Part shown: positions 1 to 8,349 of the stretch, piece after piece | How positions within the stretch are numbered: position 1 is the first letter of the stretch | Layout: every line of letters begins with the position of its first letter | Origin: Bacteroidota bacterium | Lineage (GTDB): Bacteria; Bacteroidota; Bacteroidia; Bacteroidales; Prolixibacteraceae | Assembly: GCA_030632865.1 (NCBI GenBank) | Contig: DAOVTY010000052.1 | Span: 1 to 14,429, forward strand | DNA length: 14,429 nucleotides | Direction: 5' to 3' | Made by a program: the position numbers and the translations under genes | Notes under the pieces: model-generated | What the model was told of the DNA's origin: nothing | Databases searched by the model: none | Seen by the model: only the letters and a program-made list of their open reading frames with translations

Positions 1-1176
1 AAGATGCCCAAAATACATCATATTAAAAGTGGCAATTATTGAAATTGGAATAGCCAGACTTAGGATCAGTGTAGTTCGAAACTGGCGGAGAAACAGAAAC
101 AGAAGAACGACTGCAAGCAAAATACCAATTAGTGCAGTCTCTTTAACTTCGTCGATGGCACCGCTAATAAATTTGCCTTGATTACTGACAAGAGTGAATT
201 TATAACCTGGCAAAGCTTTTTCGATGTTAACTAATCCTTCGTCTTTTTGATCCCCCAACTTAACGGTGATTATCATGAAAGCAGCTTACACTGAAATGTG
301 TTAGCATGTGTCTCCTGTTATATGAACAATATTCGTAGGCTCTTTATTCCCTATTCGTACCGTTGCCACGTCATTTAAGAAAATGGGTGCTCTTTCCGAT
401 GTGTTTTGTCCATCAATAGCGACTTTTACATTTTTATAGCCAACAATTAAACTACTAAAATCATCGACGCTTTGTAGCATGGAAACACCTTTTATAATAT
501 ATTGAATTCCCATTTCGCTAATGCGTCCACCAGAAACATTTCTATTAAAATTTTGAATTCGCGCACTTACATCATCTACAGTTAGGTTTTGCGCTTCAAG
601 TCTGTAAATATCAGTTTCTATTATAACTTCACTCTCTTCTTGTCCCGAAAGTTCTACTTCGGCAACTCCTTCTAATCTAACAAGTTCGTTGCGGATGTAG
701 CCTTCAGCCACTTTCCGCAATTCATTCATGTCTTTTATTTCGGTATGAGCTAATCCGATAACCATAACCGGAGTTGTATTCGGGTCGTGCTGGGTAATTG
801 TTAGGTCATCGATATCTGAATTTTGGCTGAATAAATTTAGCTCTTTCTGCAAATTGAGAAATGCTTCATCCATATCTTTGTCCCAAGTGTATTCAACAGT
901 AATTTGTGCAGAACCAACTCTTGAAATAGAAGTAACCTGTAGAACATCGGATTGGCGAATTGCCAATGCTTCAATGTTTTCTACAAACTGTTTCTCCATC
1001 TCCTCTGGTGGTCTTTCTCCCGATTTTATCTCCACAAAAATACGTGGCGAATTTAAATCGGGGAAAAGGTCAACTCCCAATTTATCGTACGAAATGTAGC
1101 CAAGAAGCAGAACTCCTAAAACTACCATCAGTACGGTTACCGGGTAATTGACAGAAAATTGTGTTAATTTTTTCAT
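1..1176 (-). pseudogene. RND-family efflux pump inner membrane subunit (AcrB/HAE1-like), interrupted by two in-frame stops and cut by the window edge
   Basis: RND pumps are proton-driven trimers that export drugs, lipids or other compounds through a fusion protein and TolC. The intact N-terminal part (291 codons, ATG at 1174-1176) starts with a cytoplasmic stub and TM1 at about residues 12-30, then the family-typical DLFPDLNSP motif (about 36-44) and the porter domain. It ends at TAA (plus-strand tta, 301-303). A second TAA in the same frame lies at 286-288. From 285 down to 1 the same frame is open and clearly RND: a porter segment with KALPGYKFTLVSNQGKF, then TM2 (ALIGILLAVVLLFLFLR) and TM3 (LAIPISIIATF). 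Because the frame is unchanged, this is nonsense or local indel decay, not a simple frameshift. It is the last gene of the operon, 32 bases after the fusion protein. The family is certain; whether the stops are real or sequence errors cannot be told from here. About 700 residues would lie outside the window. Confidence 0.85.
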
Positions 1177-1208
1177 TGTGTAATTTTCAAAAATTTACCA
1201 GGTATTTG

Positions 1209-2267
1209 TTAGAGAATAATTTTAACTTTAGATCCATTGCGTAGAGTTTCAAATCCTTTTGTAATTAAACGATCGTTGGGTTTTAATCCTTCTAAAATTT
1301 CGATATAGTCTTGATTATCAATTCCGGTAGTAATTCTTCGGTCGTCAGCTGAGCTATTTCTTCCAACAACAAATACATATTTCCCACGGTTTCCGCTCAT
1401 TATTATTTTTTTAGAAATAACAATTGCACTGTCTTTTTGAGCTGTAATAATATTAGCTCTCACAAACATACCGGGGCGCAATTTTAATTCAGAATTGCTA
1501 ATTTTTAGTTTTCCTGCAAATGTTCTGGTTTCGGTACTAATAATTGGCGAAAGTTCGCTAACCACTCCTGTAATTGTATCTTCAGTTAAAGTGTAGTTCG
1601 TAATTATTACCTCTTGTCCCAGTTTAATTTCTGTTAGATTTTTTTCAGGAAGATTTATTTCGATGTACATTTCGTTGTAATTCATTAATCCAACCATTGG
1701 TTGATTTGTAGAAACCTTAACACCTTCGGTATAATAAGGTAGTTCCACAATTATACCAGAAAAAGGTGCTACAACTTCCATTTTTGCTAAACGAATTTCG
1801 GCACTTTCAAAATCGTATTGTGCATTGGTTGACGAAAGTTCAGCATTACGTAGTTCGCGCAGTGTAACACCACCTTTGTCGTATAAAGATTTTGACTTTT
1901 CATATTCCTGCTCAGATATTTCGAGATTAAGTTTTTTCGATTCAATGGCAATCCCATTTAAATATTCATCATCTTCAATATGAATAATTATTTGCCCCTT
2001 CTCAACTCGGTCTCCCAAAGCAAATTCTCGACGTGTTTTCGGATTTATTAAAAGCTGATAGTCTCCAGTAATTTCTGAATTTAAAACCGTTTCAGATCCT
2101 GCTTTTGCAGTTCCGGTGGTATTTATAAATTGTTGAATACTTTGTCTTTTAACACTTTCAACAGATACTGGCACAGCTAACTCGGTTGATTCTGAGGTAG
2201 TTTGATTGTTACACGCAATTGCGGAAACAAATATTGCCGATAATAGAAATAATTTTATAGTTTTCAT
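1209..2267 (-). CDS. RND efflux periplasmic adaptor (membrane fusion protein), lipoprotein
   Basis: This 352-residue protein is a HlyD/AcrA-type adaptor that bridges an inner membrane pump and a TolC channel across the periplasm. An N-terminal signal (KLFLLSAIFVSAIAC) ends at Cys19, which fits a lipoprotein with an imperfect lipobox, so inner membrane anchoring by lipid is likely. After a barrel strand comes a lipoyl-like half motif (GDRVEKGQIIIHIEDDEY, about 86-103) and a short alpha-hairpin (about 105-162). The second lipoyl half (VVAPFSGIIVELPYYTEG) and a beta-barrel ending near LRPGMFVRANI follow, then a membrane-proximal domain with GLKPNDRLITKGFETLRNGSKV at the C-terminus. The length is normal for the family. 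It starts 27 bases after the TolC gene and ends 32 bases before the RND gene, so it is the natural partner of both. With the pump broken it may now serve the upstream ABC exporter, which is only an inference. Confidence 0.93.
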   Translation of the reverse strand: MKTIKLFLLSAIFVSAIACNNQTTSESTELAVPVSVESVKRQSIQQFINTTGTAKAGSETVLNSEITGDYQLLINPKTRREFALGDRVEKGQIIIHIEDDEYLNGIAIESKKLNLEISEQEYEKSKSLYDKGGVTLRELRNAELSSTNAQYDFESAEIRLAKMEVVAPFSGIIVELPYYTEGVKVSTNQPMVGLMNYNEMYIEINLPEKNLTEIKLGQEVIITNYTLTEDTITGVVSELSPIISTETRTFAGKLKISNSELKLRPGMFVRANIITAQKDSAIVISKKIIMSGNRGKYVFVVGRNSSADDRRITTGIDNQDYIEILEGLKPNDRLITKGFETLRNGSKVKIIL

Positions 2268-2294
2268 GAATTTATATTTTTAGATTCTTTTAGT

Positions 2295-3794
2295 TTATTT
2301 TTCTTCTTCCGATAAATATAATTCGGCAGGAACAATTCCCTGGTTAGTTTCGAAATCGTAAAGAGATTGTATTTTAAGGTTTAATAATTCAAGTTTATAG
2401 TTAATTAACGATTGGCTGTAAGCAATTTTTTTATTTGAAAGCTGTGCTTGAAAAAGATTTAAATCCATACCTGTTAAATCGCCATTTTGATATCTTTCCA
2501 AATTAATCTCGTAAGTTAATTCTGCATTTCTTTCGTTCTGTTTTGCAATATCAATTTGGTTTAATTGGTTTTGTATATTCCTATAAACTTGGCGAATACC
2601 AACAATAATCTGTTTCGATTCCTCAGAATAATTTAATTGCTGCATTTTAATTCCTGCTTCTGCTGCTGCAATGCGTGCTTTTTTCTCACCCCAGTCGAAA
2701 ATTGGTATGTTAAAACTAATACCCACAGATGGGCTACTGGTTGGACTATCGAAAATATGTGCCAAATCTGGATTATCTCCGGTAAATCCAAAACGTAAAT
2801 TTACATCACCCCTAAATTCGTTTAACGACTTAGTTCGTATTAAATCAAATTGGCTGCTTTCAATATCAATTTCTCGCTGCCTAAGCTCCATTCTCGAATT
2901 TAAACCATTCTCAATTGCTTTGTCTAAATCAACCGGAACAGATTTGGCCGAAATATCAGCAAGAATTAGAATGTCTTCGAATAGATCCATTCCAAGATAA
3001 AGTTTAAGCTGATCTTTAGCATTTTCGAATGTTACTTCGCTATTTTGTAACGATGATTTTGATGTTGCTAAATTCAACTCGGCCTGATATAACTCTTCTC
3101 GTGCTGCTAATCCTGCATCAACTTTATTTACAATAATATCATAACTAGCCTGAGTATTTTCCTGCTCCTCTTTTGCAATGGTTAAATTCATTTGGGTCAT
3201 GTAAACATTGTAGAAAAACTGCGTTACATTTTTTTCCAAATTTAAACGTTGCATTGCGTAACTAATATTGGCATTTTCGTAGCTTAACTCTAACTCTTTT
3301 AACTGTAGTTTTATTCTGTTGTATGTAAAAAGAGGCTGATTAAGATTTAGGTAGAGGTTGTTGTAAAAAACTTCACTTTCAGAATTGTTTGCAGTTGAAT
3401 TACTCGCTTGCCAGCCAAATTCGTTTGACAACGAAATTGTACCATCTGAAAACGCAATAGGTTGTGATATTAAAAAACGTGCATTCGATGATAAATTTTC
3501 GTTTGTGTACCACTCCGAAGTACGATTGTCGAATCGTCTTTGATTACTATATTCTATAGGCGCAACATCTAATGTAAACCTCGATTTCATGGCTGCTCTT
3601 TGTGCTTCCAAATTTTGCTGAAATCGCTCGAGATTAAGTAGCGAAAGTTGTAAATCAGGACTTCCTGTTTCGGCAATCATTAATGCTTTTGAAAGAGTAA
3701 TTGCTTCCTGCGCATTGGAGCCTACAACTCCAAACAGGAGTAACAATACAAATATTACTGTTTTTTGCATTTGTTTAGTTATTTGTTTTTTCAT
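2295..3794 (-). CDS. TolC-family outer membrane efflux protein
   Basis: This 499-residue protein should form the trimeric outer membrane channel of the export system. A signal peptide is visible (KKQ, then KTVIFVLLLLFGVVGSNA, cleavage likely near SNA-Q at about residue 29). The rest shows the two-fold TolC repeat: long helices rich in Q, N and E, each followed by amphipathic strands. In the first half FLISQPIAFSDGTISLSNEFGW and LYLNLNQPLFTYNRIKLQL are strand/turn segments. In the second half VGISFNIPIFDWGEKKARI is the equivalent, a very typical TolC motif (P.FD.G..). The C-terminal helix YKLELLNLKIQSLYDFETN is also typical. It starts 12 bases after the ABC permease gene and ends 27 bases before the adaptor gene, so it is very likely co-transcribed with both. 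A second Met at residue 9 (MQKTVIFV) would also leave a usable signal peptide. The substrate is unknown. Confidence 0.93.
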   Translation of the reverse strand: MKKQITKQMQKTVIFVLLLLFGVVGSNAQEAITLSKALMIAETGSPDLQLSLLNLERFQQNLEAQRAAMKSRFTLDVAPIEYSNQRRFDNRTSEWYTNENLSSNARFLISQPIAFSDGTISLSNEFGWQASNSTANNSESEVFYNNLYLNLNQPLFTYNRIKLQLKELELSYENANISYAMQRLNLEKNVTQFFYNVYMTQMNLTIAKEEQENTQASYDIIVNKVDAGLAAREELYQAELNLATSKSSLQNSEVTFENAKDQLKLYLGMDLFEDILILADISAKSVPVDLDKAIENGLNSRMELRQREIDIESSQFDLIRTKSLNEFRGDVNLRFGFTGDNPDLAHIFDSPTSSPSVGISFNIPIFDWGEKKARIAAAEAGIKMQQLNYSEESKQIIVGIRQVYRNIQNQLNQIDIAKQNERNAELTYEINLERYQNGDLTGMDLNLFQAQLSNKKIAYSQSLINYKLELLNLKIQSLYDFETNQGIVPAELYLSEEEK

Positions 3795-3806
3795 TATTTT
3801 CAGCTT

Positions 3807-6800
3807 TTATAATTCAATAAGTTTAACTGCATCGGCGTAAATTGCTCGTAATTCCGATTTATTCGAAAGTTCTATTAAAGCCGTGTCTGGAGAAAAATAA
3901 TACGATCCGAGATGATTCCACCCTTTTTCTGCATTTTGAACAGCAAGAGCAACATCTTCAGTACCATCATCACTATGTATTGTAATGTTATATTCGCCTT
4001 TTGCTTCTTCTCTTCCGCGCCCAAAACTCCTACCTTTATATAGGTGGAAATATACATCGTAATAACCTGCTTTTTTCACGGGTACATGCCATTTCGCTTT
4101 TAAATTGCCTTCGCCACCTTTAATATAGTATGCCGAACGAACATATTCACCATAAAAATCGGTACTGGTTGTTGCTGTCCAATTTGTTGGAGGTCGCCAC
4201 CAACTCATTCCAGCATATTTGCTCGAACTCTCCTTTTCATCCACAATTAATCTTTCGAGTAAACTTTTACTCTCAATTTTGGTAACTTCAAACTCTTGGT
4301 CTTCGTTATCAACTATTATTTCAGAAGCCAACGCAAGCTGCACTGGAGTATCAGATATTCTTTCTCCTTCATAAGGTATAACTTTCGGATCTTCTTCTAT
4401 TTCTCTGAAAGACTCCATCATTGTTTGTGGAATATTCTTAGAAGTCATTGTATTAATTATAACCATTCGTGGTTCTGCGGTTAACAGATAGCTTAAATCT
4501 TTTGTTTGGTTAGCTTCCAGATGTATTAGTTTATTTATCATATCGCCTCCTCCCATTGCTCTTCCTCTGCCAGGGCCTCCTCCGCTGCCAAGTCTGAATG
4601 ATAGTTTTACCAAACCTTCAATTTCTGAAAAATTAGTTATTTTTAATGTAACCATTGTTTTCATGGCATCGCCAGATTTTACTTTTACGGCCTTTACTGG
4701 TGAAATTAAATAACCAGGCAGAATTTTATTTTCAAACCAATTATCCATTGTCGGAATTAGTTCGATACCAAACTCAGCATTAATTTTTTCATCAAACTCA
4801 GCAAAGGATATATTTTTGAATTTATTTTCGTTTAAAACCTGGGTAAGAAAATCTTTAAATTCCTCTTCTCCAGCTTTCCATTGTATCGTAGAAAATAGCA
4901 CATCGCCCTTTAGTTTAATTACATTATCTATAATCTGCTTTTGATTTATATCTGCAAGAATCTCTTTAAAAGTACTGTCTTGCAAAGCAATATTTGCACG
5001 AACATCATCACTTGTTCCGCCTCCCATACTGCTCATAAACATAGATCGCATATCTGTTGTTTGGTTTTTCAAATATGCTTCGAAAACACGATTAGTAATT
5101 GGCCACCTGTCTGACTGAATATTATTTTGAAAATTGTATAACAAAGGAAAAATATAATATGGATTTGCCACTTGCACAGCTGTAAAACTTCCTCTGCTTG
5201 AGCGATAATCATTATTTTGTTCTGTAATAAAAGTTCTAAAGAATCCGTTTAAGGCACTTAGTTCTTTCTCTTTTGGAGTCATGTCTCCATCGTCGCCTCT
5301 TCTACCCATGCCTCCTCTTTTTTTTCTGTTTTCGAAGTCTGCTGCAGCAATTAAAAAACCTTTTTCGGGAATAAAAATTTGCTCGGGCTGAACCATTTCC
5401 TGACTTGATGTCCAGATTCTTTCGAACGATTTAAACTGTGCAGGCACTTCTACCAACGAAAGTCTTTTAAAATCATATTCAAGATTTAATGTTCTTTTGA
5501 AATCGTTAAACCGTTCGGTGAGTATCGACGGAATTGTGTCTTGCGATTCAGGAAATAGTTCTGAAAAGAAGTCGTGACCTTTTAAATACCAAACACCAAA
5601 TTCAGTACTATCTCTTTCAAACATTTTTTGTTCGTAGTCTCCAATTGCAAGAGTTATTTGGGTGAGCGGATTTTCGTTTTCGAATTTAAACTCTCCGGCT
5701 GCAATTTCGTTTATTTTACCCTGCGAAATAGCTTTTAGTCCTGGAGTAGTTTTTACTTCGAGATTAAAATCTATAAATTGTGAGTGATACCAGCTAACAT
5801 CGTTAGAACTAAAGGTTACACCTGTTTTAGGATACCAATTACTTTCGGGCGTGAGGAGTAAATATTCTGGAGTAATAAATGCAAAACGTTTATCAACATT
5901 CAAAACAAATTTCCCATATTTTTCTTGCATAGTTTCCTCTTCAATATCGAGATAGCAGTTAGCTTCGTTTATTACCCCAGAGTATGTAAATTCTACATTT
6001 AGCTCTTCTTCGGGTATAATCTCTATATTATCGGTTACTATTATTAGTTGTTTTTCGCGCAAAAACGAAATTGTATTTCCATTTAATTTAAGCGACGAAA
6101 TTTTTAATCCATCATTTAAACTAAATAGTAATTTGTTTAAAGTTTTATCTGTATTATTTTGTAATTCTAAGGTTGTATTTACCTCAATTTTTTCTCCTGC
6201 GTGGTTAAGGTAAATAGATTGACTGATAATAGAGGGTAAAGATTCTTTTACATATTTATTATTCAATTCAACCGCCTCTGTTCTGAAATTTTCTATTTGC
6301 TTAAATTTGTTGATATGATTGTACGCAAGATAACCACCACCACCAATAAAAATAATACTAAAAAAGAGCGAAAAGTAAGTCATTGCTTCAGACTGTGGCA
6401 ACCTTTTCAAAAGAAAAATAGTAAGGAATATAAATCCTAAACCTAAACTCAAATATATTCCTCGGTGGGCTAAAATAACGTCCATATTTCCAAAACCAAC
6501 AATATCTGAACTTAACATTGGAATGTTAAACGACATGTAGTCGAATATGTAATAAAACTTAGCTTGCACCCAAAAAAGTGTAATCCCAATATATCCGAGA
6601 ATAACAACAAATGTAATTGCTTGATTACGAATTACACTCATTAATAAAAACGAGAGGCCCATAATAAAAACCAATGTGGGGACGCTTATTAAAAGTAGAT
6701 AAATACCATACGAAACCCAATCTATAGAGGTTGTTTGTGCTAGCGCATTAAATATTAGCGCCATTATTACAACAGCAATATTTAGAAACAAAAACACTTG

Positions 6801-7148
6801 CAAGTTTCCCCATGTTTTCCCAATAACATATTCGCCATTGGTCATCGAGCGCATATAAATTACTTCGGTAGTATCAAGTTTCTTATCTCTTTTAAGAAAA
6901 TCGGAAGCTAAAAAAACAGCAATTATTGCTTGCGCGATGTTTAATATCAACAGGTTAAAATATGGTATTGCGCTCGGAATACTTTTAATAGCCCAACCGT
7001 CGCCACCGCCTTCGAATATCATTCCGAAATTCATTCCGAATAAAACCACTAGCGATAAAATTGCAAAAATCCTGAAAAACCAACTACGTAAAAGAGTTTT
7101 ACGTTCGTATTTCGAAATTGATATTATATTATGTAATGAAACGAGCAT
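3807..7148 (-). CDS. ABC-2 type permease fused to a periplasmic M1-aminopeptidase-like region (no HExxH) and a golvesin-like C-terminal domain
   Basis: This 1113-residue protein should be the membrane subunit of an ABC exporter with the ATPase encoded upstream. Residues 1-250 carry six hydrophobic segments (about 25-45, 63-82, 115-137, 148-170, 178-198, 230-248) with the ABC-2 style sequence FLKRDKKLDTTEVIYMRSMTN between the second and third. A seventh segment (259-277) leads to a large region, probably periplasmic. Residues about 300-890 resemble the M1-peptidase-like region found in Bacteroidota permeases annotated as ABC permease/M1 aminopeptidase (recognised from memory). I find no HExxH zinc motif, so peptidase activity is unlikely. 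Two Gly/Arg-rich loops interrupt it (about 607-622 and 854-869). Residues about 943-1113 look like a golvesin/Xly-type beta-sandwich: IIVDNEDQEF at the start, AKWHVPVKKAGYYDVYFHL, GWNHLGSYYFSPDT, and YADAVKLIEL at the end. It lies 97 bases after the ATPase gene and 12 bases before the TolC gene. Confidence 0.85.
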   Translation of the reverse strand: MLVSLHNIISISKYERKTLLRSWFFRIFAILSLVVLFGMNFGMIFEGGGDGWAIKSIPSAIPYFNLLILNIAQAIIAVFLASDFLKRDKKLDTTEVIYMRSMTNGEYVIGKTWGNLQVFLFLNIAVVIMALIFNALAQTTSIDWVSYGIYLLLISVPTLVFIMGLSFLLMSVIRNQAITFVVILGYIGITLFWVQAKFYYIFDYMSFNIPMLSSDIVGFGNMDVILAHRGIYLSLGLGFIFLTIFLLKRLPQSEAMTYFSLFFSIIFIGGGGYLAYNHINKFKQIENFRTEAVELNNKYVKESLPSIISQSIYLNHAGEKIEVNTTLELQNNTDKTLNKLLFSLNDGLKISSLKLNGNTISFLREKQLIIVTDNIEIIPEEELNVEFTYSGVINEANCYLDIEEETMQEKYGKFVLNVDKRFAFITPEYLLLTPESNWYPKTGVTFSSNDVSWYHSQFIDFNLEVKTTPGLKAISQGKINEIAAGEFKFENENPLTQITLAIGDYEQKMFERDSTEFGVWYLKGHDFFSELFPESQDTIPSILTERFNDFKRTLNLEYDFKRLSLVEVPAQFKSFERIWTSSQEMVQPEQIFIPEKGFLIAAADFENRKKRGGMGRRGDDGDMTPKEKELSALNGFFRTFITEQNNDYRSSRGSFTAVQVANPYYIFPLLYNFQNNIQSDRWPITNRVFEAYLKNQTTDMRSMFMSSMGGGTSDDVRANIALQDSTFKEILADINQKQIIDNVIKLKGDVLFSTIQWKAGEEEFKDFLTQVLNENKFKNISFAEFDEKINAEFGIELIPTMDNWFENKILPGYLISPVKAVKVKSGDAMKTMVTLKITNFSEIEGLVKLSFRLGSGGGPGRGRAMGGGDMINKLIHLEANQTKDLSYLLTAEPRMVIINTMTSKNIPQTMMESFREIEEDPKVIPYEGERISDTPVQLALASEIIVDNEDQEFEVTKIESKSLLERLIVDEKESSSKYAGMSWWRPPTNWTATTSTDFYGEYVRSAYYIKGGEGNLKAKWHVPVKKAGYYDVYFHLYKGRSFGRGREEAKGEYNITIHSDDGTEDVALAVQNAEKGWNHLGSYYFSPDTALIELSNKSELRAIYADAVKLIEL

Positions 7149-7189
7149 GATAATTATTTAATTACTTGTGAATATTTTAAATCGAGTTA

Positions 7190-7228
7190 CATCTGTTACC
7201 TTTTAAAATAAACAATAATAAACAGATG
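7190..7228. repeat. 8-bp perfect inverted repeat in the ATPase-permease gap
   Basis: CATCTGTT (7190-7197) and AACAGATG (7221-7228) are perfectly complementary around a 23-base AT-rich loop. They sit inside the 97-base gap between the ABC ATPase and permease genes, the widest gap in this operon. No T-run follows on the minus strand, so it is not a standard terminator. It may be an mRNA processing or stability element, or chance in AT-rich DNA. Confidence 0.3.
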
Positions 7229-7245
7229 AAATCATTTTTATATGT

Positions 7246-8139
7246 TTATGCAGTTGTCCACTTATTTAATTTGTTCTCCATAAAATGTACATAGGCATGC
7301 TCTAAATTAGGAGCAATAGGTTTGCCTTGATAGCCAGTTATGTCATTCGATACAACTTGAACTTCCCAGCCGCCATCAATCGGAATTGTAGAAATAACAG
7401 GGAATTTCTCGTTTATTTGAAGGTATTCGGCTTCTGTAGCTTCTATTTGCCAAACATTTCCTTCTGCCTCTTTTACAAGTTCTTCTGGCGAACCGGCAAA
7501 TGCAAGTTTCCCATTATTTAAGAGAGCCATATTATAGCATGTACTAGAAATATCGCCAACAATATGTGTTGATAGAATAATAATCACGTCGCGTGCACTA
7601 ATAGTAGAAAGTAGGTTTCTAAACCTAATTCTCTCTTCCGGATCGAGCCCGGTGGTAGGTTCGTCAACAACAATAATTTTGGGGTCGTTTATTAATGCCT
7701 GAGCAATTCCCAACCTTCGCTTCATACCTCCAGAAAGATTATTTGCATTTCGGTCGCGTGCTTCAAATAAGCCAACTTCTTCAAGCATTTGGTCAACTGC
7801 AGATTTACGGGCAGCACTATTTTTCATTCCTGCAAGTCGAGCGGCATAATCTAAAAACTCGTAGGTTTTTAATTTCGAGAAGAAACTAAAATCTTGTGGT
7901 AGATATCCTAGCATCGAACGAATTTCTCTTCTGTTTTTTGCCAAATCCATACCGTTAACAGTAACCTTTCCGCTTGATGGTTTCATTAATGTTACAAGTA
8001 TTCGCATTAATGTAGATTTACCTGCTCCGTTAGGGCCAAGTAGCCCAAACATTCCATTCGGAATTTCGAGATTCAAATTTTTTACTGCGTAATTACCTCC
8101 GCTGTAAACCTTATTTAGATTTTCAATTTTTATATGCAC
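7246..8139 (-). CDS. ABC transporter ATP-binding protein
   Basis: This 297-residue protein is the ATPase that should power the adjacent ABC-2 permease. All nucleotide-binding motifs are intact: Walker A GPNGAGKST (35-43), Q-loop Gln82 in YLPQDF, signature LSGGM (135-139), Walker B IIVVD with catalytic Glu160, D-loop GLDP and switch His192 in STHIV. The C-terminal 75 residues form the extra domain seen in BcrA/NatA-like exporters' ATPases. The start is GTG (plus-strand cac, 8137-8139): no ATG lies just upstream in frame, and starting here gives the usual MHIKIENLNKVY beginning. It opens the export operon. A terminator at 8298-8327 separates it from the gene upstream, so it must have its own promoter in about 8140-8297, but I could not find a good TAnnTTTG box there. 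The closest is a poor ATATTTTG near 8242-8249. Confidence 0.95.
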   Translation of the reverse strand: MHIKIENLNKVYSGGNYAVKNLNLEIPNGMFGLLGPNGAGKSTLMRILVTLMKPSSGKVTVNGMDLAKNRREIRSMLGYLPQDFSFFSKLKTYEFLDYAARLAGMKNSAARKSAVDQMLEEVGLFEARDRNANNLSGGMKRRLGIAQALINDPKIIVVDEPTTGLDPEERIRFRNLLSTISARDVIIILSTHIVGDISSTCYNMALLNNGKLAFAGSPEELVKEAEGNVWQIEATEAEYLQINEKFPVISTIPIDGGWEVQVVSNDITGYQGKPIAPNLEHAYVHFMENKLNKWTTA

Positions 8140-8297
8140 AGTGCTTTTACTTTTTATTACTATTCGACTTTGGACTTATAAGTTAGCAAATAGTTTAATA
8201 GTTACATAGTATATTTTTGCGTGAATATTTATACTAAACCAAAATATGTAATTATTAACTGCTAAATACACAAAACCAGATGGTAAATAAGGGTAAT

Positions 8298-8327
8298 AAA
8301 AAAGGCCTCTGATTATCAGAAGCCTTT
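8298..8327 (-). terminator. Intrinsic terminator of the small secreted-protein gene
   Basis: On the minus strand AAAGGCTTCTGAT (8327-8315) pairs with ATCAGAGGCCTTT (8313-8301). Twelve pairs are Watson-Crick and one is U-G, and the transcript continues into a U-rich tail (8300 downwards). It lies 23 bases after the TAA at 8350-8352. On the plus strand the odd pair becomes C-A and no T-run follows, so it is directional for the minus strand. The innermost pairs must open to form a loop. Confidence 0.85.
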
Positions 8328-8349
8328 GAATTGTTGACAGCCAATCAAC

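Noticed and set aside
283..303. Frameshift as the cause of the broken RND gene, or a reassigned TAA codon
   Set aside because: The frame is the same before and after the stops, so a single net frameshift is excluded. TAA ends several intact genes here (TolC, adaptor, permease, GH92), so reassignment does not fit.
3807..7148. Active zinc aminopeptidase in the permease fusion
   Set aside because: None of the histidines in the protein is part of an HExxH motif, so metal-dependent M1 catalysis is not supported.
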